Assembly (NCBI GenBank): GCA_900318555.1
Contig: ONKX01000012.1
Span: 1-48,328 of the forward strand
DNA: 48,328 nucleotides
From: an uncultured Prevotellaceae bacterium
Lineage (GTDB): Bacteria > Bacteroidota > Bacteroidia > Bacteroidales > Bacteroidaceae
Direction: 5' to 3'
The notes beneath the pieces are model-generated. The model saw nothing but the letters and a program-made list of their open reading frames with translations, had not been told where the DNA came from and ran no database searches. Positions 31,098 to 39,647 of the stretch are shown here, one piece after another. A program made the translations under genes and the position numbers. Every line of letters starts with the position of its first letter. Position 1 is the first letter of the stretch.

Positions 31098-31592
31098 TTA
31101 TGCGTCGGCGAAGACTTTGCCGTCGGCAAGGGTGACCTGGAGCTTGGTGTACTCGGAGTGGAAATCGTTTTGCAGACGGTCGAGGTAGCGGCGGCTCTCC
31201 CAATGACACATGGGAAGGTCGTGGAGCAGGTAGTTGCCGCAGGACTCGGGCTCGGTGGCAGGGACGTGGTCCTGGGTGAGAATCCACTGGAGGCACTCGA
31301 TGGTGAGCTGGCGCATGTCGTGGACGGTGTAGGTGCCGGTCATGACGATATACATGCCTGTGAGGCAACCCATAGGTCCAACATAGACGACGTCGTCCTT
31401 GGCGCGGCTGTTGCGGAACCATGTGGCCATGAGGTGTTCCATACTGTGCATGGCTGCAGGTGCTACGGCCGGCTCGTGGTTGGGCTCGGTGATACGCAGG
31501 TCGAACGTGGTGAAACCCTTGTCCTCGCGCGAGACATAGATGCCGGGCTTGAGGTGGGTGTGGTCGATAGTGAAACTTTGAATAACTTCCAT
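31098..31592 (-). CDS. luxS: S-ribosylhomocysteine lyase LuxS
   Basis: 164 residues. It converts S-ribosylhomocysteine to homocysteine and DPD, the AI-2 precursor. The metal site HSMEHLMATW (H..EH) and the GCLTG catalytic Cys segment are present, with FTIDHTHLKPGIYVS as the expected N-terminus. ATG 31592 abuts a 7-mer array that fills the gap to mtnN, the enzyme making its substrate. The two form a complete activated-methyl-cycle branch from S-adenosylhomocysteine. Confidence 0.97.
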   Translation of the reverse strand: MEVIQSFTIDHTHLKPGIYVSREDKGFTTFDLRITEPNHEPAVAPAAMHSMEHLMATWFRNSRAKDDVVYVGPMGCLTGMYIVMTGTYTVHDMRQLTIECLQWILTQDHVPATEPESCGNYLLHDLPMCHWESRRYLDRLQNDFHSEYTKLQVTLADGKVFADA

Positions 31593-31598
31593 TTTATT

Positions 31599-31640
31599 AA
31601 TTGATAATTGATAATTGACAATTGACAATTGATAATTATA
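31599..31640. repeat. 7-bp tandem repeat array (AATTGAT) between mtnN and luxS
   Basis: AATTGAT, AATTGAT, AATTGAC, AATTGAC, AATTGAT, AATTATA. It fills the whole intercistronic gap and overlaps the mtnN stop codon (31636-31638). Confidence 0.9.
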
Positions 31641-32283
31641 GACTCTCGACGAAAGTCTTGGTGACTTGGAAGGAGTGGTCGGCGATGGTGTCCCAGAAGT
31701 TGTGATACTGGGAGGCATCGGTGTCGCGCAGGGGGATGTCGCTGATGACGCGGAAGGAGATGAAGGGGACGTGGTTGAGGTAGCACGTCTGGGCGATGGC
31801 GCACGACTCCATGTCGACAGCCTTGGCTTCGGGGAAATGGCCGACAATTTCGCGCATCTTGTCCTTGGAATCGACAAACCAGTCGCCGGTGACAATGAGT
31901 CCGGGGTGAAGGCTGATGTCTGATGGGTGAAGGCTGAGGGCCTTCTGCAGCAGCACGGGGTCGGCGGTGAAGCGTGCGGGACAGCCCTGCACCTGACCGT
32001 AGACGGTGGTGTCGTCGATGGCACGTCCGCAGTAGACGTCGTGGTAGCAGAGCTCGGTGCTGATGACGACATCCTGGACGTTGATGTCGTCGCCATTGCC
32101 TCCTGCACATCCGCTGGAGATGATGCAGTCGGGGTGGAACTCGTTGATCATACGCTGGGCGCCGAGTGCGGCATTGACCTTGCCGATGCCACACTTCTGG
32201 ACGAGGACTTCAGAGGCTGGGAAAAGCTGCTGAAGTTGGCGTAACTCCTTGTCCATAGCGACAATAATACCTATTTTCTTCAT
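31636..32283 (-). CDS. mtnN: 5'-methylthioadenosine/S-adenosylhomocysteine nucleosidase
   Basis: 215 residues. It hydrolyses MTA and SAH, supplying S-ribosylhomocysteine to LuxS next door. MKKIGIIVAMDKELRQL, IISSGCAGG, VTGDWFVDSK, the purine-site VDMESCAIAQTCY and catalytic VISDIPLRDTD are all present. The ATG at 32283 gives the family N-terminus and lies 20 nt after the TACTTTTG box; longer frames cross the promoter. A heptamer array (31904-31938) inserts SLHPSDISLHPG just before LIVTGDWF. Confidence 0.95.
   Translation of the reverse strand: MKKIGIIVAMDKELRQLQQLFPASEVLVQKCGIGKVNAALGAQRMINEFHPDCIISSGCAGGNGDDINVQDVVISTELCYHDVYCGRAIDDTTVYGQVQGCPARFTADPVLLQKALSLHPSDISLHPGLIVTGDWFVDSKDKMREIVGHFPEAKAVDMESCAIAQTCYLNHVPFISFRVISDIPLRDTDASQYHNFWDTIADHSFQVTKTFVESL
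31904..31938. repeat. 7-bp tandem repeat array inside mtnN
   Basis: GGGTGAA, GGCTGAT, GTCTGAT, GGGTGAA, GGCTGAG. Read in frame on the coding strand it gives the 7-residue period SLHPSDI-SLHPG. Confidence 0.75.
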
Positions 32284-32303
32284 CTTTCTGTGATTTATGG
32301 CTG

Positions 32304-32311
32304 CAAAAGTA
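32304..32311 (-). promoter_or_regulatory. -7 box of mtnN-luxS (TACTTTTG)
   Basis: CAAAAGTA on the plus strand. It is back to back with the box of the YfhO-type gene at 32334 and may drive the entire run mtnN, luxS, pectate lyase, CotH gene. Confidence 0.65.
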
Positions 32312-32333
32312 CAACTTTTTCCGCAAAAATGAT

Positions 32334-32341
32334 TATCTTTG
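32334..32341 (+). promoter_or_regulatory. -7 box of the YfhO-type gene (TATCTTTG)
   Basis: TATCTTTG, 43 nt before the ATG at 32385. The leader includes the 7-mer array. Confidence 0.75.
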
Positions 32342-32370
32342 CACGCAAATTTGAAAAAAAAGTAATCATA

Positions 32371-32404
32371 AAGGTCAAAGTTCAATGTTCAAAGTTCAAA
32401 GTTT
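32371..32404. repeat. 7-bp tandem repeat array supplying a start codon
   Basis: AAGGTCA, AAGTTCA, ATGTTCA, AAGTTCA, AAGTTT. The third unit contains the start ATG (32385) of the YfhO-type gene, so the first codons (MFKVQS) are themselves repeat sequence. Confidence 0.85.
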
Positions 32405-34916
32405 GAAGCAGTGGCTGCCAGACATCGTGGCAGTGGTTCTTTTTGCAGTAATATCGTTCGCCTATTTCTTCCCTGCCGACATCGAGGGACGCATCCTCTA
32501 CAGGCATGACTCGTCGGCCAGCAGGGGCGCAGGACAGGAGGCATCGGAATACTATCAGCGCACCGGTGAGCGGTCGCGATGGACGAACGCACTGTTCGGC
32601 GGTATGCCGACCTACCAGATAGCACCGTCGTACAAGAGTACGGAGATGTTGCAGCAGGCGGAGAAGGCTTACCACCTGTGGCTGCCGGAGAACGTATGGT
32701 ACGTATTTGCCTACCTGCTGGGATTCTATATCCTGCTACGTGCCTTCGACTTCCGTTGGTATCTGGCCATGCTTGGTGGTATTGTCTGGGCGTTCTCGAG
32801 CTATTTCTTCATCATCATTGCCGCAGGGCATATCTGGAAGGTGATAGCACTGGCCTATCTGCCCCCGATGATTGCGGGCCTCGTGCTGGCCTATCGCGGG
32901 AAATACCTGTGGGGACTGGTGGTGACGGCACTGTTTGGAGCGCTGGAAATATCGGCCAACCATGTGCAGATGACATACTACTACCTGTTTATCGTGCTGG
33001 CGATGGTCATTGCGTTCATCATTGACGGACTGCGGAAAAAGGAATATGCGCACCTGCTGAAAGCTACCGGCGCATGCGTGGTGGCGGGTGCGATAGCCAT
33101 AGCGCTGAACCTGTCGAACCTGTATCATACGTGGTCGTACGGTCAGGAGTCGATGCGCGGCAAGAGCGAGCTGGTGAAGGAGAACACGGCCAACCAGACG
33201 TCGAGCGGACTGGAGCGCGACTACATCACGCAGTGGAGTTACGGCATAGACGAGACATGGACGCTGCTGGTGCCCAACACGAAGGGTGGGGCGTCGGTGC
33301 CGATGTCGCGCAACAAGGCGGCTATGAAGATAGCCGCTCCGGAGTATGAGAGCATCTACCAGCAGATAGGGCAGTACTGGGGCGAGCAGCCGATGACGAT
33401 GGGTCCGGTGTATGTCGGAGCCTTCGTGATGATGCTGTTTATCCTCGGCCTGTTTATCGTGAAAGGTCCGATGAAGTGGGCTTTGCTGGCGGTGACCATC
33501 CTGTCGATACTGTTGTCGTGGGGACGGCACTTCATGCCATTCACCGACTTCTTCATAGACTACATACCGATGTATGCGAAGTTCCGAACGGTATCGTCGA
33601 TACTGGTCATTGCGGAATTCACCATACCCCTGCTGGCACTGCTGGCCCTGAAGAAAATCGTGGACGAGCCGCAGCTGCTGAAAACGCAGGCTCCGTGGCT
33701 GTACACGTCGTTTGCCTTGACGGCAGGTATGGCGCTGCTGTTTGCGCTGATGCCGAGAATGTTCTTCAGCGACTTTATCAGTAGCACCGAGGCTCAGCAG
33801 CTGAGCCAGTTGCCAGCCGAGCACCTGCAGCCGCTGACGAAGAATCTGACGGACATGCGTATCGCCATGTTTACCGCCGACTGCTGGCGTTCGTTCTGGA
33901 TCATCGTCGTGGGCACGGCCATGCTGTTGCTGTATCAATATAATAAGGTACGCAAGGAACTGATGGTGGGTGTGCTGACGGTGTTGTGTCTGGTGGATAT
34001 GTGGCAGGTGAACAAGCGTTACCTGAACGACGAGATGTTTGTGTCGAAGTCGATGCGCGAGGCACCCATGGAGAAATCGGATGCCATTGACCACATCCTG
34101 CAGGACAAGTCGCTGGACTACCGCGTGCTGAACCTGGCGACATCGACCTTCAACGAGAACGAGACCTCGTTCTACGTGAAGAGCATCGGTGGTTACCATG
34201 CTGCGAAGCTGCGCCGCTATCAGGAACTGGTGGATGCCTATATCGACAAGGAGATCAACGGCGTGTATCGCGCTGTGGCTGGTGCTGCGGGCGATATGAC
34301 GCAGGTGAACGGCGACAGCATCTATCCCGTATTGAACATGCTGAACACGAAATACTTCATCCTGCCGTTGCAGGGTGGACAGACCGTGCCGCTGGAGAAT
34401 CCATATACCTACGGCAATGCGTGGTTTGTGGACAAGGTGAACTACGTGGACAATGCCAATGAGGAGCTGGCGATGACGGGAAAAGTGGCGCTGCGCCATG
34501 AGGCCGTTGCCGACAAGAAGTTCCGCGAACAGCTGGGCGACGCTGTCGTGCAGGATACGCTGAGCGTGGTGAACATCAAGGCCTACGAGCCCAACCAGTT
34601 GACCTACGAGGTGAATTCGGACAAGGGCGGCGTCGTGGTGTTCTCAGAGATCTACTACCCCGGTTGGACGGCAACGGTGGACGGCGAAGAGACGGAGCTG
34701 GGTCGCGTGGACTATGTGCTGCGCGCGCTGAAGGTGAAGCCCGGCAAGCACGAGGTGGTGCTGAGCTTCTTCCCGAAGAGTATCGACCGTACGGAGACGG
34801 CGGCCTATTCGGCGTATGTCGTGCTGTTGCTGCTTATCGCGTTCCTCGGATGGAGAGCCGTACGTAGGCGCGGTGACCGTACCACCCAACCACAGCCAGA
34901 CAAAGCATCGGAATAA
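32385..34916 (+). CDS. YfhO-family polytopic membrane protein
   Basis: 843 residues. About a dozen membrane segments (for example VAVVLFAVISFAYFFPADI, AMLGGIVWAFSSYFFIIIAA, FVMMLFILGLFIVKGP) with a large extracytoplasmic C-terminal part and a final span (YSAYVVLLLLIAFLGWRAV). This architecture, with the short N-terminal acidic loop DSSASRGAGQEASEYY, matches the YfhO family of GT-C-like lipid-linked sugar transferases (YfhO in Firmicutes modifies lipoteichoic acid). Its target in Bacteroidales is unknown. The start ATG is inside a 7-mer array; a later ATG is not available before the first span. Its 3' end overlaps fucP by 83 nt in convergent orientation. Confidence 0.85.
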   Translation: MFKVQSLKQWLPDIVAVVLFAVISFAYFFPADIEGRILYRHDSSASRGAGQEASEYYQRTGERSRWTNALFGGMPTYQIAPSYKSTEMLQQAEKAYHLWLPENVWYVFAYLLGFYILLRAFDFRWYLAMLGGIVWAFSSYFFIIIAAGHIWKVIALAYLPPMIAGLVLAYRGKYLWGLVVTALFGALEISANHVQMTYYYLFIVLAMVIAFIIDGLRKKEYAHLLKATGACVVAGAIAIALNLSNLYHTWSYGQESMRGKSELVKENTANQTSSGLERDYITQWSYGIDETWTLLVPNTKGGASVPMSRNKAAMKIAAPEYESIYQQIGQYWGEQPMTMGPVYVGAFVMMLFILGLFIVKGPMKWALLAVTILSILLSWGRHFMPFTDFFIDYIPMYAKFRTVSSILVIAEFTIPLLALLALKKIVDEPQLLKTQAPWLYTSFALTAGMALLFALMPRMFFSDFISSTEAQQLSQLPAEHLQPLTKNLTDMRIAMFTADCWRSFWIIVVGTAMLLLYQYNKVRKELMVGVLTVLCLVDMWQVNKRYLNDEMFVSKSMREAPMEKSDAIDHILQDKSLDYRVLNLATSTFNENETSFYVKSIGGYHAAKLRRYQELVDAYIDKEINGVYRAVAGAAGDMTQVNGDSIYPVLNMLNTKYFILPLQGGQTVPLENPYTYGNAWFVDKVNYVDNANEELAMTGKVALRHEAVADKKFREQLGDAVVQDTLSVVNIKAYEPNQLTYEVNSDKGGVVVFSEIYYPGWTATVDGEETELGRVDYVLRALKVKPGKHEVVLSFFPKSIDRTETAAYSAYVVLLLLIAFLGWRAVRRRGDRTTQPQPDKASE

Positions 34917-36162
34917 CGAACGAGATGTTGGTGCTGGGCAGTCCGAAGATGCTGATATTGCTTTCGATGATGGCAGCCTGAATGGGTGGGAAGAATGACC
35001 CGCCCAAGATGGCCATGATAAGTCCGGCACCGGCTATCTTGATGTTTTCGCCTATACCATGCAGGGCCAAGCCGTAGATGGTTGGGAACATGAGCGACAG
35101 GCAGATGCTGACGGCGACGAGGCAATAGATGCCGTTGCGGTCGGTGAAGGTGATGGCGCCAAAGACGGCTACGATACCGATGATGGCCGCTGATGACAGC
35201 AGACGTGCCGGTGTGAACCACTGCATGAGCCAGGTACAGATGAAACGGCTGGCGGCAAAGAAACACAAGGCAATGACATTGAACTTCTGGGCTGTGAGGT
35301 CGGCATTCTGTTCGGTCATGCCCTCGGCCATGAAGATGCGTGTGCCATATTGAATGATAAAGGTCCAACAAGCCACCTGTGCGCCGACGTAGCAGAACTC
35401 GGCCAGCACGCCTTCGCGGTAGTTCTCGTATTGGAACAGTTCGCTGAGGACGGTCTTGAGGGGTTTCTGGGTATCGTCAGTCTTGAAGTCAGGCATGCGC
35501 GTGAGCCAGATGACGACAAGGATGATGACGACAACGGCCCCGATGAGGATGTAGGGTTGGATGAGCACGCCGAGGTCGTGATCCTTCAGGATGTTGAACT
35601 GCTGGAGTGACATGTTGAGACGGTCCTGAGTGTCTGTCGTGCTGATTTGTGAGTGGACGACTGTTGCCAGGAACATGCCGGCAACGCCCCCTAGCGCATT
35701 GAAGGCCTGAGCGGCATTGAGGCGCTGGATGCCCGACTGTTCGCCACCCATACAGTAGATATAGGGGTTACACGACGTCTCGAGGAACGACAGTCCGCAG
35801 GTCATAATGAAGTAGGACATGAGGAAGGGGTAGAAGGAGCCGATGGCCCTGGCAGGGAGGAAGAGCAGTGACCCCGCAGCATAGAGCCCGAGTCCGACGA
35901 TGACGCCCCATTTGAATGAGTAGCGCTGGATGAAGAGCGCTGCGGGGAATGCCATGAGGAAATATCCCAGATTGAATGTCACTGGCACCAGCGTGCTTTC
36001 GAAGGTGCTGATGCGGAATATCTTTGAGAATGTGCCGACCATGGGTGTGGTGACGTTGTTGGCAAAACCCCATAGTGCGAAGCATGCCGTGATGAGCACG
36101 AAAGCGGGCAGAAAACCGCTGGTTTCGTCGAGGGAGAATGTCTTGTTTTGGAGTAGTTTCAT
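34834..36162 (-). CDS. fucP: L-fucose:H+ symporter, MFS FucP family
   Basis: 442 residues with 12 predicted spans. FALWGFANNVTTPMVG is the family's N-terminal substrate-site motif, and YLFYAxG-like blocks continue with FLETSCNPYIYCMGGEQSGI (the conserved NPYI segment) and FNALGGVAGMFL. It should import L-fucose, and the next gene on the other strand phosphorylates fucose and activates it as GDP-fucose, so uptake and use are paired by a divergent promoter region of about 80 bp. Other sugars of the GluP/FucP group (galactose, glucose) cannot be excluded by motif alone. The C-terminal 27 codons overlap the YfhO gene. Confidence 0.9.
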   Translation of the reverse strand: MKLLQNKTFSLDETSGFLPAFVLITACFALWGFANNVTTPMVGTFSKIFRISTFESTLVPVTFNLGYFLMAFPAALFIQRYSFKWGVIVGLGLYAAGSLLFLPARAIGSFYPFLMSYFIMTCGLSFLETSCNPYIYCMGGEQSGIQRLNAAQAFNALGGVAGMFLATVVHSQISTTDTQDRLNMSLQQFNILKDHDLGVLIQPYILIGAVVVIILVVIWLTRMPDFKTDDTQKPLKTVLSELFQYENYREGVLAEFCYVGAQVACWTFIIQYGTRIFMAEGMTEQNADLTAQKFNVIALCFFAASRFICTWLMQWFTPARLLSSAAIIGIVAVFGAITFTDRNGIYCLVAVSICLSLMFPTIYGLALHGIGENIKIAGAGLIMAILGGSFFPPIQAAIIESNISIFGLPSTNISFVIPMLCLAVVGWYGHRAYVRLSIRGTR

Positions 36163-36185
36163 CGCTTAGTATGTTTATTTTTCGG

Positions 36186-36193
36186 CAAAGATA
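36186..36193 (-). promoter_or_regulatory. -7 box of fucP (TATCTTTG)
   Basis: CAAAGATA on the plus strand, 23 nt before the fucP ATG and 23 bp from the divergent fkp box. Confidence 0.75.
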
Positions 36194-36216
36194 GTAATTT
36201 TTTGATGAAAAATTGC

Positions 36217-36224
36217 TAACTTTG
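36217..36224 (+). promoter_or_regulatory. -7 box of fkp (TAACTTTG)
   Basis: TAACTTTG, 19 nt before the fkp ATG at 36244. The two divergent boxes leave little room for an operator between them, so control of fucP and fkp is likely shared. Confidence 0.75.
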
Positions 36225-36243
36225 CAAAGAAAATGTGAGAAAT

Positions 36244-38808
36244 ATGATGAAGAAACTATTGTCGTTGCCACCAAATGTGGTGGAAAGCTTCCATGAAGTG
36301 ACTGGTTTGTCGCATGACGAATACTTCTGCACGTGTGACCCCATCGGCCATCGGTTAGGGTCGGGTGGAGGTACTACGTGGGTGTTGCAGCAGGCCGAAA
36401 AATGGTTGCAGGGCGAGCGTTGCATCATTCTGCATGCCGGAGGACAGAGCAAGCGGTTGCCGTCGTATGCCGTCAGTGGCAAGGTGTTGACGCCCATCCC
36501 CGTATTCCGCTGGGAGCGCGGACAGCGGTTATCGCAGACGCTGATGGACCTGCAGTTGCCGTTGTATGAGCGGATGATGAAACAGGCGCCGCGCAGTCTG
36601 ACGACGATGATTGTCAGTGGCGACGTGTATATCCGTGCTGCCGAGCGCATCGGAGAGATTCCCGAGGCTGATGTGGTGTGTTACGGCTTGTGGCTGGACG
36701 CCTCTCTCGCCAAGAACCACGGGGTATTCGTGAGCGACCGCCGTACGCCGAACGTGTTGAAGCAGATGTTGCAGAAGCCTTCGACGGAGACGTTGACGGA
36801 GTTGCTGAAGGACCACTTCTATCTGACGGATATCGGCATCTGGATGTTAAGCGACAAGGCGGTGCGGCTGTTGAAGAAGCGCAGCACTGCGGGCAACGGA
36901 GAAACCGATGGCATGAATCTCCGCGAATATGATTTGTATTCGGAATTCGGTTGTGCACTGGGGACCAATCCTACCATTGATGACCCAGAATTGAAATCGC
37001 TGACGGTGGCTGTGGTGCCGTTGCCAGGCGGTGAGTTCTATCATTTCGGTACGTCGCGCGAAATGATCAGCTCGACGGTGGCCATTCAGAATATCGTGAA
37101 CGACCAGCGCGACATCATGCATAACGACCGCAAGCCGCATCCGAGCATTTTCACGCAAAACACCATTACGCATTATCGGTTTACGGAGGAGAACTACAAC
37201 ATCTGGATCGAGAACAGCTTCGTGGGACCGCGCTGGACGCTGACGCACGACAATGTGGTGACGGGAGTACCCGAGAACGATTGGAAAATTACGCTGGAAC
37301 CTGGCGAATGTATCGATGTGGTACCAGTAGGCGAGACGGATTACGAAGTGCGCCGCTATCGGATTGATGAGGCGGTTAACAGCAATGAACTGGCGGAGAG
37401 AGCCAATCTGCGGCGGTTGTTTGCGCAGCGTCGGAAGTTCCGTAGTGAGAACTGGCCTGCATTGGCAAGGAACTGGCAACATAGCGTGTTCTACCAGTTG
37501 GACTTGGACGATGCGGCACGGGAGTTTGAGACGATGCAGATTCCACTGCCGGAGCCCGTTTCGGCCGATGCTCCGCTGATGACACGTATTCATGATGCGA
37601 TGTTCCGTGGTGACAGCAACGGCGCCTTCTCGTTGTTGCGGGAAGGACTCACGGCGAGTGCACTGGCCGTGAAGCAGCAACCGCAGTTGTCGGTGTATCA
37701 CGACCAAATAGTCTGGGGCCGTTCGCCGGTACGTATCGATTTGGCAGGCGGATGGACCGACACGCCGCCATACTGTCTGATGGAAGGAGGTTCGGTGGTC
37801 AATATCGCCATAGAACTGAACGGACAGCCTCCGTTGCAGGCCTACGTAAAGCCCTGCCAGACGCCACATATTGTGTTGCGAAGCATAGATCTCGGTGCGA
37901 TGGAGGTGGTGGAGACGTACGAACAGCTGGCAGCTTATAACAAGGTGGGCTCGCCCTTCTCCATTCCCAAGGCGTCGCTGGTGTTGGCAGGTTTCCAACC
38001 GGGATTCTCGCAACAGACGTATGCGTCGCTGCGTGAACAGTTGGAGGCCTTTGGCTGCGGTATCGAACTGACGCTGTTGTCGGCCATTCCGGCAGGTAGC
38101 GGACTGGGCACGTCGAGCATTCTTGCTTCGACGGTGCTGGGAGCCGTCAGCGATTTCTGCGGACTGGGATGGGATAAGAACGAGATTGGCAAGCGCACGC
38201 TGGTTCTTGAGCAGCTGTTGACAACGGGCGGCGGTTGGCAGGACCAGTTCGGTGGCGTCTTAGGTGGTGTGAAACTGCTGGAGACGCAGCGCGGTTTCGA
38301 CCAGAACCCGTTGGTGCGTTGGTTGCCGGACGACATCTACACGCAACCTGAGTATCAACAATGTCACCTATTATATTATACAGGCGTGACGCGAACGGCG
38401 AAGAAGATTTTGGCAGAGATTGTGCGTCGGATGTTCCTGAATCATGGTGGCGAACTGCGTCAGTTGCGGGCTATGAAGGCCCACGCACAGGATATGTACG
38501 AAGCCTTGCAGCGTCAGGACTTCCAGCGTATGGGACTGCTCATCCGCAAGACGTGGGAGCAGAACCAACTGATAGACAGCGGTACGAATCCGGATAGTGT
38601 GCGCCAGATCACCAATCTTATCGACGACCTGTGCTTGGGCTATAAGTTGCCGGGTGCCGGTGGTGGTGGCTATCTCTATATGGTGGCGAAGGATGCTGAG
38701 GCTGCAGGACGCATCAAGCAGACGCTGACAGCCGCACAACCGAATGCCAATGCGCGTTTTGTGGAGATGACATTGTCGAAGAAGGGCTTGCAGGTTTCGA
38801 GGAGTTAA
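36244..38808 (+). CDS. fkp: Bifunctional L-fucokinase/GDP-L-fucose pyrophosphorylase
   Basis: 854 residues, somewhat shorter than the ~950 of Bacteroides fragilis Fkp as I recall it. The N-terminal half is the pyrophosphorylase (ILHAGGQSKRLPSYAVSGK nucleotide loop); the C-terminal half is a GHMP kinase (GRSPVRIDLAGGWTDTPPYC, IPAGSGLGTSSILAS, LPGAGGGGYLY). Together they convert fucose plus ATP and GTP into GDP-fucose for capsule and protein fucosylation. ATG 36244 (or 36247) is preferred over GTG 36235, which lies too close to the promoter. The stop codon is within a 7-mer array that separates it from the GSCFA gene; murF-alr follows, so the three form one operon. Confidence 0.95.
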   Translation: MMKKLLSLPPNVVESFHEVTGLSHDEYFCTCDPIGHRLGSGGGTTWVLQQAEKWLQGERCIILHAGGQSKRLPSYAVSGKVLTPIPVFRWERGQRLSQTLMDLQLPLYERMMKQAPRSLTTMIVSGDVYIRAAERIGEIPEADVVCYGLWLDASLAKNHGVFVSDRRTPNVLKQMLQKPSTETLTELLKDHFYLTDIGIWMLSDKAVRLLKKRSTAGNGETDGMNLREYDLYSEFGCALGTNPTIDDPELKSLTVAVVPLPGGEFYHFGTSREMISSTVAIQNIVNDQRDIMHNDRKPHPSIFTQNTITHYRFTEENYNIWIENSFVGPRWTLTHDNVVTGVPENDWKITLEPGECIDVVPVGETDYEVRRYRIDEAVNSNELAERANLRRLFAQRRKFRSENWPALARNWQHSVFYQLDLDDAAREFETMQIPLPEPVSADAPLMTRIHDAMFRGDSNGAFSLLREGLTASALAVKQQPQLSVYHDQIVWGRSPVRIDLAGGWTDTPPYCLMEGGSVVNIAIELNGQPPLQAYVKPCQTPHIVLRSIDLGAMEVVETYEQLAAYNKVGSPFSIPKASLVLAGFQPGFSQQTYASLREQLEAFGCGIELTLLSAIPAGSGLGTSSILASTVLGAVSDFCGLGWDKNEIGKRTLVLEQLLTTGGGWQDQFGGVLGGVKLLETQRGFDQNPLVRWLPDDIYTQPEYQQCHLLYYTGVTRTAKKILAEIVRRMFLNHGGELRQLRAMKAHAQDMYEALQRQDFQRMGLLIRKTWEQNQLIDSGTNPDSVRQITNLIDDLCLGYKLPGAGGGGYLYMVAKDAEAAGRIKQTLTAAQPNANARFVEMTLSKKGLQVSRS

Positions 38809-38838
38809 GAGGTAAGAAGTAAGATGTAAGATGTAAGA
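38804..38838. repeat. 7-bp tandem repeat array (GTAAGA type) supplying stop and start codons
   Basis: GTTAAGA, GGTAAGA, AGTAAGA, TGTAAGA, TGTAAGA. The first unit contains the fkp stop codon and the unit after the last supplies the ATG of the GSCFA gene at 38838. Confidence 0.85.
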
Positions 38839-39647
38839 TGGAATTTAGGACGATTGTTGATATTGCGAAGCCGGAGTTCAGTATTGAACCTTGCGAAGAG
38901 CTGCTCTTTGTGGGGTCGTGCTTTGCGGACTCCATCGGAGAACGGTTCCGCGAAGAGGGTTTTCCCGTGACGGTGAATCCCTATGGAACGATGTATAATC
39001 CTGCTTCCGTGTTGCATACTATCGAGAAGTACGAGGGGCAACCTCGTACAGCGTTTATTACCTTAGGCACCAACCATGTTTACAGATTGAAAGAAACGGG
39101 TGAAATCGTGGACAACTGCGAGAAACGTCCGCAGGCGCTCTTTCAGGAAGAGGAGCTCTCCGTCGATGCCTGTGCCGACTATCTGCGACAGGCTATTACG
39201 GTGCTTCGTGGGCGCCGTCCGGATGTCCGCGTGGTAATGACCGTCAGTCCCATCCGTTATCGGAAGTATGGTTACCACGAGAGCCAGGTGTCGAAAGCAA
39301 CGTTGTTGCTGGCGATAGAGAAGGTATTACCCAGCGATGGAATCGCTGGGCACTGTACTTATTTTCCTGCCTACGAAATCGTGATGGACGAATTGCGCGA
39401 CTACCGATTCTATGCTGCGGATATGCTGCACCCTTCTGCCCAGGCGGTAGAATATATCTGGGAACGACTGGTGGAGAGCTATTTCTCACCTGAGGCCAAA
39501 GCGTTTCTCGACGAGTGGCGACCGCTGAAACAAGCGTTAGGACACAAGCCCTTCAACCCCGATTCCGAGGAATATCGCGCCCTAATGGATAAAACTATGT
39601 TAAAAGTAGCGGAATTACGAAAAAAATACAGTACTTTTGCACTATGA
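38838..39647 (+). CDS. GSCFA-domain protein
   Basis: 269 residues. The signature sequence is present almost literally: LLFVGSCFADSIGERF, then TLGTNHVYR, VVMTVSPIRYRKYGY and AADMLHPSAQAVEYIW. The family has a GDSL/SGNH-hydrolase-like fold, with S in GSCFA and the D..H of DMLHPS as candidate catalytic residues; the substrate is not known. It overlaps murF-alr by ATGA. Location between fkp and murF-alr suggests envelope glycan or peptidoglycan precursor work, which is inference. Confidence 0.9.
   Translation: MEFRTIVDIAKPEFSIEPCEELLFVGSCFADSIGERFREEGFPVTVNPYGTMYNPASVLHTIEKYEGQPRTAFITLGTNHVYRLKETGEIVDNCEKRPQALFQEEELSVDACADYLRQAITVLRGRRPDVRVVMTVSPIRYRKYGYHESQVSKATLLLAIEKVLPSDGIAGHCTYFPAYEIVMDELRDYRFYAADMLHPSAQAVEYIWERLVESYFSPEAKAFLDEWRPLKQALGHKPFNPDSEEYRALMDKTMLKVAELRKKYSTFAL

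Noticed and set aside
29716-31188. 490-codon open frame on the plus strand
   Set aside because: Antisense to the pectate lyase gene and without any family feature.
32736-34499. 587-codon open frame on the minus strand
   Set aside because: Antisense to the YfhO-type gene; the product is His/Gln/Arg-rich nonsense without domains.
36847-38013. 388-codon open frame on the minus strand
   Set aside because: Antisense to fkp, with low-complexity basic composition.
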